A DNA stretch of 64,000 nucleotides from Stomorhina lunata (GCA_933228675.1 OW121741.1:138039858-138103857), one strand, 5' to 3'; counted from the stretch's first letter, positions 36,831-47,920 are shown. Notes: generated by a model not told the origin, from the sequence alone. Program-made: numbers and translations.

Positions 36831-37997
36831 TGTACAAAATTTTAAAATAGTTGTATTTATTTTTGTAAATTACATGTGATTGAAGGCAACATGTGTTAAA
36901 AGTTGAGTTGCTTTGCAAATAAACAAAGTGTTATGTATGTAAATAGGGTTTGTGGTGTTGAAGTTTTCAAGAATTTGAAAAATATTATTTTAATTTTAAA
37001 GTCTTAATAAATTAAATAATACACTTCAATCTTTGTTTATACATTTTAAAAATATTGTGATGTCAAGGAAAAGTCGACATATAATCTCTGATTTTTTGCT
37101 TCCTGGAAATGTCAGTTTTAATTGTGTAAGGGGATTTACATATTAAACGCCAAATAATTCTCCCTTATTCCTAAATTCTATTCATACCCAAGACACGAAC
37201 CCTATGACATTTATAACAAATTTACACTTAACCATTACACATTTGTCTATCCAACTTTTATATATTACCACTAAATGATCACATGTCAACACGTCTGAAC
37301 CGAATGAGAAACAAAAACACAGCAAAAGACAAAAGTCATTCATTTTATTTCCTTACATTTTAAAGCCTTAAATAGCCAAAAATAATCCATTTACTTTTCA
37401 CATTTAACCGAAAAATCATCATAAATAAATTTTTTCTTTAAAATGCAAAATAAATCATTTCATAATTTGTTGTTTTTCGTTGTTGCTTCGTGTAGTTAAA
37501 GAGTGCAATAAATCTTATTTTTTTCTTTTCTGAATTTTAGTTTTTGGTATTTTTGAATATTTTTCGATTTTTAAATAGAATCTCTTCTTCTCTGCTCATT
37601 TGCCACCTTTTGCTATGAACATGAAGTAATAAATCGTTTGTTAAACATCAACAACAAATATTTTGTTGTTTTCTTTCATAAAACCTCAAGTTTAAAAGAA
37701 AAACATTCAAACATCTCTAACGGTCCGTCCGTCCATATATCCATCCATCTGCACTTTAAGGCCGGGCCCCATGTTAAATATGAACTGATACCGGTTGATA
37801 GTGGCGAGAAATAAAAACAACAACAATAACATTTAACACAGATGTTAAGAAAATTTCAAAATTTCCTTGAAAAAAAAAAACGAAATTTACAAATTTGGGG
37901 GAAAAGAAAAATGCATCCGTGGTGGTGAAATGGAGTAACAAACACCTCGAAATCTTATTCCTAAAGAATATAATAAACAAATAAAATAATTTAGAAG
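36831..37997. other. AT-rich unique sequence, no gene seen
   Basis: It contains a (GTCY)n-type tract at about 37723-37750 (GGTCCGTCCGTCCATATATC). The minus frame 37774-37980 has no domain. Nothing else is supported. Confidence 0.55.
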
Positions 37998-38140
37998 AGA
38001 CTTATGTTAGGTTTATATAACTCAAGCGGCTGACGATTGAGTGAAATTTACATGTATTTTGTTTTTCTTACAATAACAAAACACATGTAAATTTCACTCA
38101 ATCGTCCGCCGCTTGAGTTATATAAACCCCACATTAGTCT
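37998..38140. repeat. 143-bp near-perfect palindrome
   Basis: Positions 37998 to about 38066 pair with 38072 to 38140, leaving a loop of about 5 nt. Only a handful of mismatches are present (for example GGCTGACG against GGCGGACG, and GTTAGG against GTGGGG). The arms include TATAACTCAAGCGGC and GATTGAGTGAAATTTACATG. It is an excellent single hairpin. It could be a tiny foldback MITE, a hairpin RNA source, or a recent inverted duplication. I see no clear target duplication. Confidence 0.9.
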
Positions 38141-39835
38141 ACTTTCACACCAATCGGATTTGGCTTATCATGAAACAAACTTCTCACGTATGTTGGTGTA
38201 GGGTGCAATAGGGAAATTAAAGTTATTTAGCTTAAAAGTTATTTAAAAGTTTTAAATTAAAAATTTTAAATTAAAACAGTTATTAAATCAACTTTCTAAA
38301 ATATGATTATTTAAGAACATATAAGAAAGCTGTCCATAAATAACTACAAAATTTAGTAATTTCAAAAAAAAAAAACTAAAGAAAATTATTTACTAAATGA
38401 CAATCACTCACTCACATCAAACATATGATGGGACAGACAGACAGACGGTAGCAGCTTCAAAAAGTCAAAAATTGTAACTTCAAATAAATTTTATGTAAAT
38501 GAAAAATCTCTGCCGATGAAAGGGGTGGTAATTTCATTTCACATATATCATTTATATGAAAATGATGAAGTACATTCGTTGTAGTATGAACGAGTGAGTA
38601 TCTTCTAGATACAAATATGATGTTAATGGTTTTGCTGCTTGGTTTTGGATGGATATTGTCGGTGCCTTTAATCAAATTTTATGACATCACTAAATGCCGA
38701 CATATGAAGAGTTTTGTAATGTAAAACTATACATCAAGATTACAAAAAAACAAAACTTCCACCGTTAAACTCATTGCCATTCATACAAAATAAAAGCAGA
38801 AATGTACATAAATTTATAAATATCTTTAAATCTAGATATAGATAGAGAAACAGATAGTCTCCATTCTTACTTTATTGCATGAGTTGGGTAGAAATGTTAT
38901 GTTATATGCGATAAATTCAAATCGAAAGTATATTTATTTATATGCCTCCTCATGGGCACGTGTATTTGTGTAGTTTCGGGCTTGCATTGAACTCTTTTTA
39001 CTTTTTTTTTGTAGATTTTTGTTCCTGATAAATAAAGGGCAATTAAAATTCAACTAGAAAATAGAAGTGAAATGTTTTTTACTCATTTATGATTTATTTC
39101 CTGTTTTCTAATTAATAGAAAATTTTTAGTTAGAAAATGAAATTTAAATCATTCATTCACTTTTAGAAGTTCAAAACCAAAAGGTGATAGATAAAACATT
39201 CAAAAATATTACAGTTGCTTTGGGACAATCTTAAAAGGGGGAAAGAATTTAAAGATAAAAAAGTTTTATTCTAAAAAGAAAAAATCACCTCAATCATCAC
39301 TTTGATGTCTGAACCAAATTTTGTTTTATATTTAACAATTTTTCTTAGAAATCTTTTCAATTGACAGCAATTGTCAATTCACGCCCCGAGATGTTAAAGT
39401 TTAGGCGACTATTCAAGCAAGTGTCAGTATCAAAACCATTTAAACTGCCAATGATATCTTGTGTGTATGTCTGTCTGTCTATTTATACAATGTCCATTTA
39501 AGACCCATTTACCCATGAGAGACTAATGTTTTGGTAGATTCATTGTAAAACCAAAAAATTATATTAAAATTTTATTTTTCTTAGGAATAAACAGCAACAC
39601 TTAACATTTTGCTTTAATAGTTAAATGAATTTTTTTATTTTATTAATTTTATTAAATCACTTTTATTTTCAACAGCTCAATTTTTTTACGTCTCCTTCGA
39701 AATGAACAATCGACAAAAAAGTCAATTTAACTGGCGCTACCTAAACAGAAAATTTATTATAGCTTTTAGCAGTGGTTCCCAAGAGATGTTAAAGAGTATT
39801 TTCTAATAGGATATAGCATAAAATTTGGATAATCC
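38141..39835. other. AT-rich unique sequence, no gene seen
   Basis: (GTCY)n-type tracts lie near 38431 (GGGACAGACAGACAGACGG) and 39463 (GTATGTCTGTCTGTC). The minus frame 38457-38675 has no recognised domain. Confidence 0.55.
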
Positions 39836-41190
39836 GGGATAAGAAAGATATTAGCAATAGTAAGTACACGGACCTAATTTCAAAACAAAAATTATTTATC
39901 TTAATTTTAAGAAATTCTCGAAATCGGTTATTTAATTTTCGAGATATAGACAAAAAAGCACAAGGTTTTGTTTCCTAAATAAGGAATACTTTTACAATTT
40001 AAGAATATGGATATTCTCTCTAAGCAAAAGTTAAATCAATTTTTTTTATCTTATTTTGATTAAAGAAATACTCGAAATCTATTACCAAGTTTTTGAGATA
40101 TCGACAATAAAAGACCACTTTTTTAATAAAAACATTTAAGAAATTATAGTCGGCCCTAAATAAAGAAGAAATTCATAATTGGAAGAATACGGACCTACTT
40201 TCTAAACAAAAAACTATAATAAAGAAATTTTCGAAATCTCTAATTAAATTTTCGAGACAAACAATAAAAGACGACTTTTTGTATTAAAAACTGAATAATC
40301 CTTTTCAAGGAATAATCCCTGTCAAGGAAAACATTCACAATTGTAAGAATGTTGACTTAATTTCAAGCAAAAAATTAAGGCATTTAATTTATCTTATTTT
40401 TTATGAAGAAATTCTTAAAGTCGGGTATTAAGTTTTCGAGATATAGACAATAAAAACAATTAAATAATAACAGTCGGTCCTAAATAATGATGTTCCCTGA
40501 ATAAGGAAGACGTTCACAATTGTAAGAATACTTTCAATTCAATTTTTCGAGACATAAACAATAAAAGACGACTTTTTTCATTAAAAACTGAATAATCCTT
40601 TTCAAGGAAAACATTCACAATTGTAAGAATGTTGACTTAATTTTAAGCAAAAAATTAAAGCATTTAATTTATCTTATTTTTTATGAAAAAATTCTTAAAG
40701 TCGGGTATTAAATTTTCGAGATATAGACAATAAAAACAATTAAATAATAATAGTCGGTCCTAAATAATGCTGTTCCCTGAATAAGGAAGACGTTCACAAT
40801 TGTAAGAATACTTTCAATTCAATTTTTCGAGACATAAACAATAAAAGACGACTTTTTTATTAAAAACCGAATAATCCTTTTCAGGGAATAATCCCTGCCA
40901 AGGAAAACATTCACAATTGTAAGAATATTGACTTAATCTTAAGCAAAAAATTAAAGCATTTAATTTATCTTATTATTATTATTATTAAAGTCGGGTGTTA
41001 AATTTTCGAGATATAGACAATAAAAACAATTAAAAAATAATAGTCGGACCTAAATTATTGTGTTCCCTGAATAAGGAAGACGTTCATAATTGTAAGAATA
41101 CTTTCAAAGCTGAAACCAGAGCAGTATATTTATGTTATATTTTATAAAGTAGTTTTCGAAATCGGTTATTAAGTTTTCGAGATATAGACA
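39836..41190 (+). repeat. About 280-bp tandem repeat, three clear units
   Basis: The landmark AAAGTCGGGTATTAARTTTT occurs at about 40418, 40698 and (as GGGTGTTAAATTTT) 40988, giving spacings of 280 and 290 bp. Each unit has two sub-units carrying TTTTCGAGATATAGACAATA and TTTTTCGAGACATAAACAAT, about 107 and 173 bp apart. More diverged sub-units extend left to about 39840 and right to 41190 (GAAATCGGTTATTAAG). No coding potential is evident. Confidence 0.9.
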
Positions 41191-41201
41191 ATAAAATTCC
41201 A

Positions 41202-41253
41202 CCGGCTTATCGCCGATCGAGGTAATTAGCATCCTCGATCGGCGATAAGCCGG
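41202..41253. repeat. Perfect 21-bp GC-rich hairpin
   Basis: The left arm 41202-41222 starts CCGGCTTATCGCC. The right arm 41233-41253 is its exact reverse complement, and the loop is TAATTAGCAT. A further AAATTCC/GGAATTT pairing lies outside, with a three-base bulge. It directly follows the last unit of the ~280-bp repeat and lies 38 bp from the tRNA-like relic. It could be an RNA hairpin, a terminator-like or tail structure of a SINE, or the end of a small transposon. Confidence 0.92.
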
Positions 41254-41291
41254 AATTTCAATAGAAATTAATAATTACAGAAATGCATGTT

Positions 41292-41373
41292 GACGTGACC
41301 TGGGATGGAACCCAGGCTCAATGTAATATTATGCTTAGTGGTCGACGTGCTAACCAACTAAGCCTCGGCACCC
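41292..41373 (-). pseudogene. tRNA-derived sequence (SINE head or tRNA pseudogene)
   Basis: Read on the minus strand it has an A-box-like GGCTTAGTTGGTTAGCA near the start. It also has a T-arm-like CCTGGGTTCCATCCCAGG whose outer bases pair perfectly, with a B-box-like GGGTTCCATCC. The distance between the boxes suits a tRNA-type Pol III promoter. The ends do not form a convincing acceptor stem and the anticodon arm is poor, so it is not a functional tRNA by inspection. It may be the head of a tRNA-derived SINE whose body includes the neighbouring hairpin. Amino-acid identity is not assigned. Confidence 0.6.
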
Positions 41374-41413
41374 TCATATATATATGCTTATAAAACGACA
41401 AGCTTTATGTAAA

Positions 41414-42385
41414 ACTAGTAAGAAAGTGCAATAGTCGGCCAAGCTCAACCAAATATTTGCTTAATTTTGAGATCATACAAACATTGTCTCAAAAGTTATA
41501 TATATAAGTTGTTTTCGTAATTTGGACTTATATGAGAGCTAGGGTCAAATGTGGACCGATTATCTCGAAATTTGGCAAATTAATTACAGTTTTTACAAAA
41601 GTTATGTATTTACTTCGGATTTACGAGCGTTTTAGTGCTTTTTGTCTCATTTATAGCGTTTTGACAGAAGAGTTTGTATGGAAGCTATGGTCAAATGTGG
41701 ACCGAAATTTGGTATAGTGATTTTAGCTTACATAAGCAGTATTTATTTTAAATTTCATGAAAAATATTGATATTTGTGGCCAAAATATCAATTCCGGGAA
41801 GTGAGACCTATTGGAGGTACCATATAAAAAGGACCGATTTCGACAAATTTCAATATCTATCAACTATCAAACAAATGATCTGTACCAAATGTTATCAAAT
41901 GATCTTTAGAACTGCGACCTGTACTTTAACACGTTTACGCCGGCACTGCAATTCATGTTTCGCGCCCATAGGCGGTTGCGCTGAAAGCTTTTTGTTCCTT
42001 CGGACGGGGCCGAACTAAATGTTTCAACGAAAGATTATCGCACGGAAAAACGGTCTCCATGGGTCTGTATTTTTCTTTCGATGCTATTGTGGTTATGTTA
42101 TTGGTTATGTTATTTGGTGATGCACACTGATTGGTAGTACAATCATATGCGAGCCACCGGTGGTACGCGCCGCCCGATCTGGCAGACATGTGCGAGCCAC
42201 CGGTGGTACACGCCGGCGTGAACGTGTTAATTATATAGTTTATTTGGAGAATGACGGTAACATCGCTAAATCGAATCAAAAAGTCATTCTTAGCCTATTG
42301 GTATACTAAAAGGTGGGTCTAAGACAAATATTTCTATGCGTTACATACATCAGCATAAACTTATATGGTGGTGAAGGGTATAAAT
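41414..42385 (+). mobile_element. Dispersed fly repeat, copy A (interrupted by a MITE)
   Basis: It starts ACTAGTAAGAAAGTGCAATA with the AGTCGGCCAAG motif. It continues through GAGAGCTAGGGTCAAATG, GAAATTTGGCAAATT and TTCCGGGAAGTG. It ends with AAAGGTGGGTCTAAGAC, TATTTCTATGCGTTAC and the terminal GGTGGTGAAGGGTATAA. Collinearity with copy B (46062-46862) is clear. The copy is split at TTAA by the 297-bp MITE (41930-42226). The (GTCY)n stretch seen in copy B is missing here. The structure recalls dipteran mini-me/DINE-type non-autonomous elements carrying a GTCY microsatellite; that link is inference. Confidence 0.88.
41930..42226. mobile_element. piggyBac-type MITE, 297 bp, TTAA target duplication
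   Basis: The terminal inverted repeats are CACGTTTACGCCGGC on the left and GCCGGCGTGAACGTG on the right, with one mismatch. The element is flanked by TTAA on both sides (41926-41929 and 42227-42230). Removing it with one TTAA restores a site collinear with copy B of the host element (GCGACCTGTA... followed by ATTA). Two subterminal direct repeats of TGCGAGCCACCGGTGGTAC (about 42148 and 42191) contain the palindrome CCACCGGTGG. It is strikingly GC-rich against its surroundings. TTAA duplication with CAC-type ends fits the piggyBac superfamily. Overlapping frames show no transposase, so it is non-autonomous. Confidence 0.92.
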
Positions 42386-44494
42386 ACATTTGATATTTTG
42401 TTTAGGGGTGCAAAAATTGGTATTATTTTGGGGTAGATGTCAATAATAAGTATCCAAGACAACATCCAAAGTAGTTATATACAATTTTTGAATTAAAGTA
42501 ATTCTTCTACATCATCCCTATCTCAGGAGTTAAAGAACCGATTTGGATGATTTCTTTAGCAAAAATAATCTAGAGATATTGTTCTGTCAAACTGTCTAAG
42601 AATCAAATCCATGGATATTAAAGTAGATTCATATTTCCAACACCATTTTCATTTCCATTAAAAACGCAAAAACACAAATTTTAAAAACCATTTAAGAAAC
42701 ACTGCATTATTTTCCAGAAAATGAATGTGTGAATGTCATGTCGATTGGTTGATTGTCATTTACATATTTATTAACATGAACATAAATCGTTTGTCGTATG
42801 TTTTGATTTGCAAATTAAATCTTGTGTAGAACATTTAACAAACATTTCACATTAAAATTTATCTACATATGGAGTTTTGACTAACTGACTTTACTCCGAT
42901 AACATTCTCAGCCCCAGTTCAGTTCAACAGACCAATTTAGCAGCAGCAGCAAAAAAAAAATAAAATCAAAAACACAGACTCGAGCTCAATTATTTACATA
43001 AACACAAAGTAAATGAATGGCGAGTGTAAGTGGTCTTATATTATAAATTCCTGATTCCAAATAAAGCCAAGAGACAACTCAATAACGAACGACATTTGAT
43101 GATGTATCGTATGAACGAGAAGAGGAGTATGATGTTTTTTTTTGCTGTTGATTTTGATGTTATTTGACATTCATTCATATTTTGGGGACACTCAGGGTCA
43201 TCTTCGTAATTCATATTGATCTGACTTATAAAGAAAATAGCATTTGTCAACTTCTCGTGGTCTTTTGAGGTTTTTGTTTTCGTATGTAAAAGTATTTGAA
43301 ATTGTCTTGTCTGTCCGTCTGTTTGGCTGAAGTGTGTGTTGAGAAGTCATTGGCGTGGAAATAAAAGTTGTAATTTAAGAAATTTTTATTGTCATTGTGT
43401 CGTCCAACTGAAAAATTTAAATTGACATGTTTATGTTATAAAATGATTAAGAAATTTGAGCGAAAAATAAGCGTATGAACGAAAATTTTTTAATATGTGA
43501 AAAAGTAGTACAAATGATCAGTTAATTTTGTTTTTTTTTTACATTAATCTGCACTATGGGTATAAGTAGGGTAAAATGTGGGTTCCTTAAATATGAAGAT
43601 GTAAAGGAATGTGATATTTTTAAATGAACTTAATTTACTTTAATTTTAAAATGCCGAATTTTACCGATTTTTGTAATTTCGGGGTTGGAGGTATCAATAA
43701 AACTTCAGTGATTGACCGACCAGAGGCTAATTTTTGTATTAAATATCAACGATTTGTAGGTGAGAGTGTAAACACTTTGATCTTTTGCTAAGAGCAAATA
43801 AGGATATTAATACAGATATAAATAAGGATACTAGGTAAAAATTTGTGTTACCCGCAATCTGTAGCACTGGTCACAGCTAAAATTATATTGAAGAAAAATT
43901 ATTTTTTATATTGCAATGATTTTATATTCGTTGATTTTTTATTATTTTTTATAAAATTTAGAATTTTTGAATAAGTTATCCTAGTTAGTTCACCTTGAAA
44001 ACGAGTTGCCTAAAAACAAAATTGCTTTTAAGTCGTCTTAACATAAGATTTTTGTATGATCAATGGTTTTGGAGATATTAATATCTCAATGTAAAAAATA
44101 TTTTTTTTTGTGCAAAACCGAAAAATTCTAACATTCTAACATATATAAAAATTGGTATTTGCAAAATCTTACTTACAAATCGTTACTCAACAAATGTAAA
44201 ATTATGAATATTTCGAACAATATAACCCTTATATTTTGAAAATCGATCGAATCGAGTAGTGATTTTATTAAGAATAATTTTTAATATATTTTCTTGTATT
44301 TAAAATCATTAAAATAGTGGGCCTAATTGTCGAGATACTTTCAAAGGACTTGGCCCTATAAATTTTTTTGGCACAACTATAAAGCGTGTTTAAAATAAAC
44401 AAAATCCATCAACATTTTCGGGTACCTCTAAACAATTTTCTTCCTGGAAAATAGTTTTAAGTTCTTTTAATCCACAAATTTTGGTTTTGTTTTT
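42386..44494. other. AT-rich unique sequence, no gene seen
   Basis: It includes AGCAGCAGC words near 42940 and a (GTCY)n tract near 43303 (CTTGTCTGTCCGTCTG). The minus frame 43041-43250 has no domain. Some stretches (44030-44330) resemble 7370-7620 in wording (KTAACACATGATTTTTATGTG-like, and CTCAACAAATG), suggesting another weak old repeat. Confidence 0.5.
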
Positions 44495-44735
44495 ATGAAA
44501 TTTGGCATAGATAACTTTTTTGGCATTGGGGCCATTGTTATTGAAATTGGGTAAAATCGGTTTTTTATTTCCGGTACCTCCCATAGGCCTCGCCAGCCTA
44601 AATTGTGATTTTGACCACAAATTTCAGTATTTTTTTTATGAAATTTCTAATGTAAACAAAAATCATTGTAGGAAATTATGTTTAAATCGGTCCATATTTG
44701 ACCATAGTACCCATATAAATAATTCTGACAAAAAC
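44495..44735 (-). mobile_element. Dispersed fly repeat, internal fragment (minus strand, diverged)
   Basis: Its reverse complement follows the middle of copy B. It has GTCAAATATGGACCGATTT, then TTTCATAAAAAAAATACTG, then TTTGTGGTCAAAATC, then CCTATGGGAGGTACCGGAAA and CAATGGCCCCAATGCC. No ends are present. Confidence 0.7.
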
Positions 44736-46061
44736 CACTTGTTTTCGTTTAAGACCTAGTGACGGAAATGGCTTAAATGTAAATATGGTAAATTTCTTTC
44801 ATTGACTTTATTGTTAATAAAATTGGCATTTATTTATGGATTTTCCGGAAATATGGCATATTTTATTACGAATAATCACAGTTTTGAGATCATGTAAAAA
44901 AATTGTAAGATTTTGTCAACTACAATTTTTTATGAATTTTTAAAAAATTAAAATTATGAACAAATTTGAAGTGCAAATAACTTAGAATCTGTTGAACATA
45001 TAAAAAATTGGTTAATAACATCTAAAGAAAATATTATTAATTTTACAACACAAACTCCAACTAGATCGAACAACCGTTCTAAAGATGTGAAAAACTTAAT
45101 GGATTAGCCCTTTCAAAAATGTAAAATTTTATATAAAAAAAAACAACTAATTAAAAAAAAATATTTTCGACCATTTTTATAATTAGAAAACGATAATGTA
45201 TAAAAAATAGTAGTTATTAAATGAAGCACAAAAAGTTGAATTTTGTTAACTAGTGTAATTTATTTTCCATTTTTATGTTTAGATATAAAATTTTATTAAA
45301 TTTTTATGTGAAATCAAAAAGGGAATTCGTAATTTATTTAGGTATTTTCTTGTGAAAAGTATAAATAAATAAATGAGTATGAGGAAATATATTATTGTCC
45401 TATTCATTATTAAAATTTATTGCCTTTTAACACATTTTAAGCATTTTTAGACAACAATTAACTTAAGTGTCATTTTATGCTTTTAGTCACACCTTTTTTT
45501 CCTCGTTTTTTTGTTGTTACTACACAAGTGCAAATGAAGTACTATTTGTTCACACACTCTTATAATAAAGTACATATGTATGTGTGTATATATGTAAGTA
45601 TATACATATGTATGAATATATGTATGTTCCAACATCCGTCAATAAAAATATCTTCATGTGAACTAGATATAATGCAAAACAATGTCTTAAATACAGCAGC
45701 GGCATTTTAGCCAGTGCACCTTTCATCTCAATTCAAGATCAACTAAAGTCTCATACACTTGTAAAGGCAATACAACCAGCCAACCAAACATTTAAACAAC
45801 CAACCAGTTATTTTGACTGGCAAACGCGCAGCAATCATCCCAGCTCAAACATTAGACCAGACTGCAACAGGCAGTTTAGCTGGGAGTCAGGGCGGTTGCT
45901 GGCAAAATAACTGACACTGATACAAAATGTTGCTTTGTAAGTAACTAAGGCAAGACATATGGATAAACTTTTGATAAGGGTGACCCTTATTTGGCTGAAT
46001 TTCGAAAGGTTTCGTTCTTTACTTACGACTTTTCTTCCTATTCCCTTAAAACTATCATAAA
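44736..46061. other. AT-rich unique sequence with a GC-richer island, no gene seen
   Basis: An alternating GTATG/TATATG microsatellite-like tract lies at about 45570-45625. A GC-richer island at about 45690-45960 contains an imperfect hairpin (listed separately). A palindromic ATAAGGGTGACCCTTAT occurs near 45975 and pairs with AAATAAGGGTCACCCTT near 47064 on the other side of copy B. Confidence 0.55.
45805..45913. other. Imperfect stem-loop in a GC-richer island
   Basis: The outer stem CAGTTATTTTG (45805-45815) pairs perfectly with CAAAATAACTG (45903-45913). An inner CCCAGCT (45839-45845) pairs with AGCTGGG (45878-45884). Between these, partial complementarity is visible (GCAA and CGC against GCG and TTGC). 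The loop is about 32 nt. Length and shape are within the range of a pre-miRNA-like precursor, but there is no evidence of expression or conservation here. Confidence 0.5.
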
Positions 46062-46862
46062 AACAAGTAAGAAAGCGCTATAGTCGGTCAAGCCGACCAT
46101 ACGATACCCTTCACCACTAAGGTCAAAGGTGTTATTTTTCCTGTATAAAGACAAATATTTGCTAAATTTTGCCATCATACAAACATTTTCTCAAAACGTA
46201 TATATTCAACCTGTTTCCGTCATTTGAACTTATATGAGAGCTAGGGTCAAATGTGGACCGATTATCTCGAAATTTGGCAAATTGATTACAGTTGTTACAA
46301 AAATTATGTATGCAAAAAATAAACTCAAAATTTTCATTATCTTTAGATTTACGAGCGTTTTAGTGATTTTTTGTCTCATTTAGTGCGTTTTTGAAGAAGA
46401 GTTTGTATGGGAGCTATGATCAAATGTGGACCGATTTCAACGAAATTTGGTACAGTGATTTAGGTTTACATAAGCAGTATCCGTTTTAAATTTCATGAAA
46501 AAATATTGATATTTGTGGCCAATATAGCAATTCCGGGAAGTGGAACCTATGGGAGGTACCATAAATAATGGACCGATTTTGACCAATTTCAATAGCCATG
46601 GTCCCATTATCAAAAAAATCTGTGCCAAATTTCATCAAATTATCTTTAGAATTGCGACCTGTAGTTTGATTACAAGGTTTACATGGGGGTCCAGCCAGCC
46701 AGACGGACAGACGGACGGACGGACATCGCTAAATCGACTCAGAAAGTGATTCTAAGTCTATTGGTATACTAAAAGGTGGGTCTAAGACAAATATTTCTAT
46801 GCGTTACAAACATCAGCACAAACTTATAATACCCTTTCCACCTATGGTGGTGAAGGGTATAA
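46062..46862 (+). mobile_element. Dispersed fly repeat, copy B (full-looking, 801 bp)
   Basis: This is the most complete uninterrupted copy and serves as reference. It starts AACAAGTAAGAAAGCGCTAT with AGTCGGTCAAG, then CGATACCCTTCACCAC. It has a middle with repeated GTCAAATGTGGACCGAT phrases. A (GTCY)n-complement microsatellite, GACGGACAGACGGACGGACG, begins at about 46702. The tail carries AAAGGTGGGTCTAAGACAAA, ATGCGTTACAAACATC and GGTGGTGAAGGGTATAA. The near-start GATACCCTTCACCAC is the reverse complement of the terminal GTGGTGAAGGGTAT, so the element has subterminal inverted repeats. No protein is encoded; small frames on both strands are chance. It is probably a non-autonomous element. Confidence 0.9.
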
Positions 46863-47920
46863 TTACCTTTAGATTATTTTATATTAATTTAGGCAAAAAC
46901 ATGATCTATTTAATGACTCATTGCTCACATGTTAGTTCTGTTAACTATTAAAAAAAAAAAACATTCAGAGATTAACCTTAAACTTTGTGATCCTAATTAT
47001 TGTATTATAATAACTGCAACTGATTTGGGGGTTAACTAGAGAAGATTTTAAATCTCCGTAAAATAAGGGTCACCCTTTTCCAGATGTAGCCTTTTTCTTT
47101 TTTTGCCCAGAAATGAAAGAAACAAAAATGCTCGACTTAAGTTAGCAATTTATAAGCCAACAACGAAAATAGCAACGGCAACAACTTATGTGTGAGCATC
47201 TAAATCTGTACAATTACAACTGTAAATACTCCTAAATGCACATACATACCTTCTTTTCTGGCATACTTGTAATCGAGAGTGTGTGTACTTTCTAGTACTT
47301 ACTAAACGCCTTTTATGTACGCTCTATAAAGTACCGCAAAATGCATTATACCAACGTTTTTTTTTTTTTTTTAGCACAACAAAAAAAGTACTAAATTATG
47401 AAAAAGAATCTCTTGTATTTAGAGTAAGATATTCCCAAGTGTTTGTGTGTCATCTGTAGTCGTCTTCAGCCACATATTCCTACTTCAAAGACCGCCTTGT
47501 AGGCCTATTTTGTCTGTCTGTCAACATCAAAGCTAGAGTTTTTTTTTATTTTTCGTTTCCCATTTTCTTCTTCATTCATTTCATTAATAATTGCCGCCTT
47601 TTTTTTGTGTTTGTTGCAACATTACAGTGTTTTTTTTGTTGTTTTTAGCTTCAACTGTGGCGTGTGGCCAAAGTTTTTTGTTTTCCTTCCATGTTGCACA
47701 TGTATTTATTTTATTACTGTCGTCGTCTATCTGTTTTGGTGTGGAAGTGTGTTTGTTTGTAGGGATGTGTGGTGTAAACGATGACTTGGCAAATAGCTGA
47801 AAGTGTTACTGCCACAGTAAGACGGCAAAAGAAGGCTGAAAAAACGTGTATTACACCCATGGAAAAAAGGTAGTTTCATTTAAAGATTTCATATATTCAC
47901 AGACTAGCAACCAAATTTGT
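46863..47920. other. AT-rich unique sequence, no gene seen
   Basis: It includes AAATAAGGGTCACCCTT near 47064 (inverted partner of 45977), a GTCTGTCTGTC tract near 47510 and poly-T runs. The frame 47591-47800 is hydrophobic and Cys/Phe/Val-rich because it reads through T-rich sequence; no domain. Confidence 0.5.

Noticed and set aside
41953..42279. 108-codon minus-strand frame with His/Arg/Gly-rich part
   Set aside because: It lies almost entirely in the 297-bp MITE and reads across its right end into host repeat; there is no transposase motif.
47591..47800. Hydrophobic 69-codon frame resembling a signal peptide or membrane protein
   Set aside because: T-rich DNA automatically encodes Phe/Val/Cys/Leu runs; there is no second feature to support a gene.
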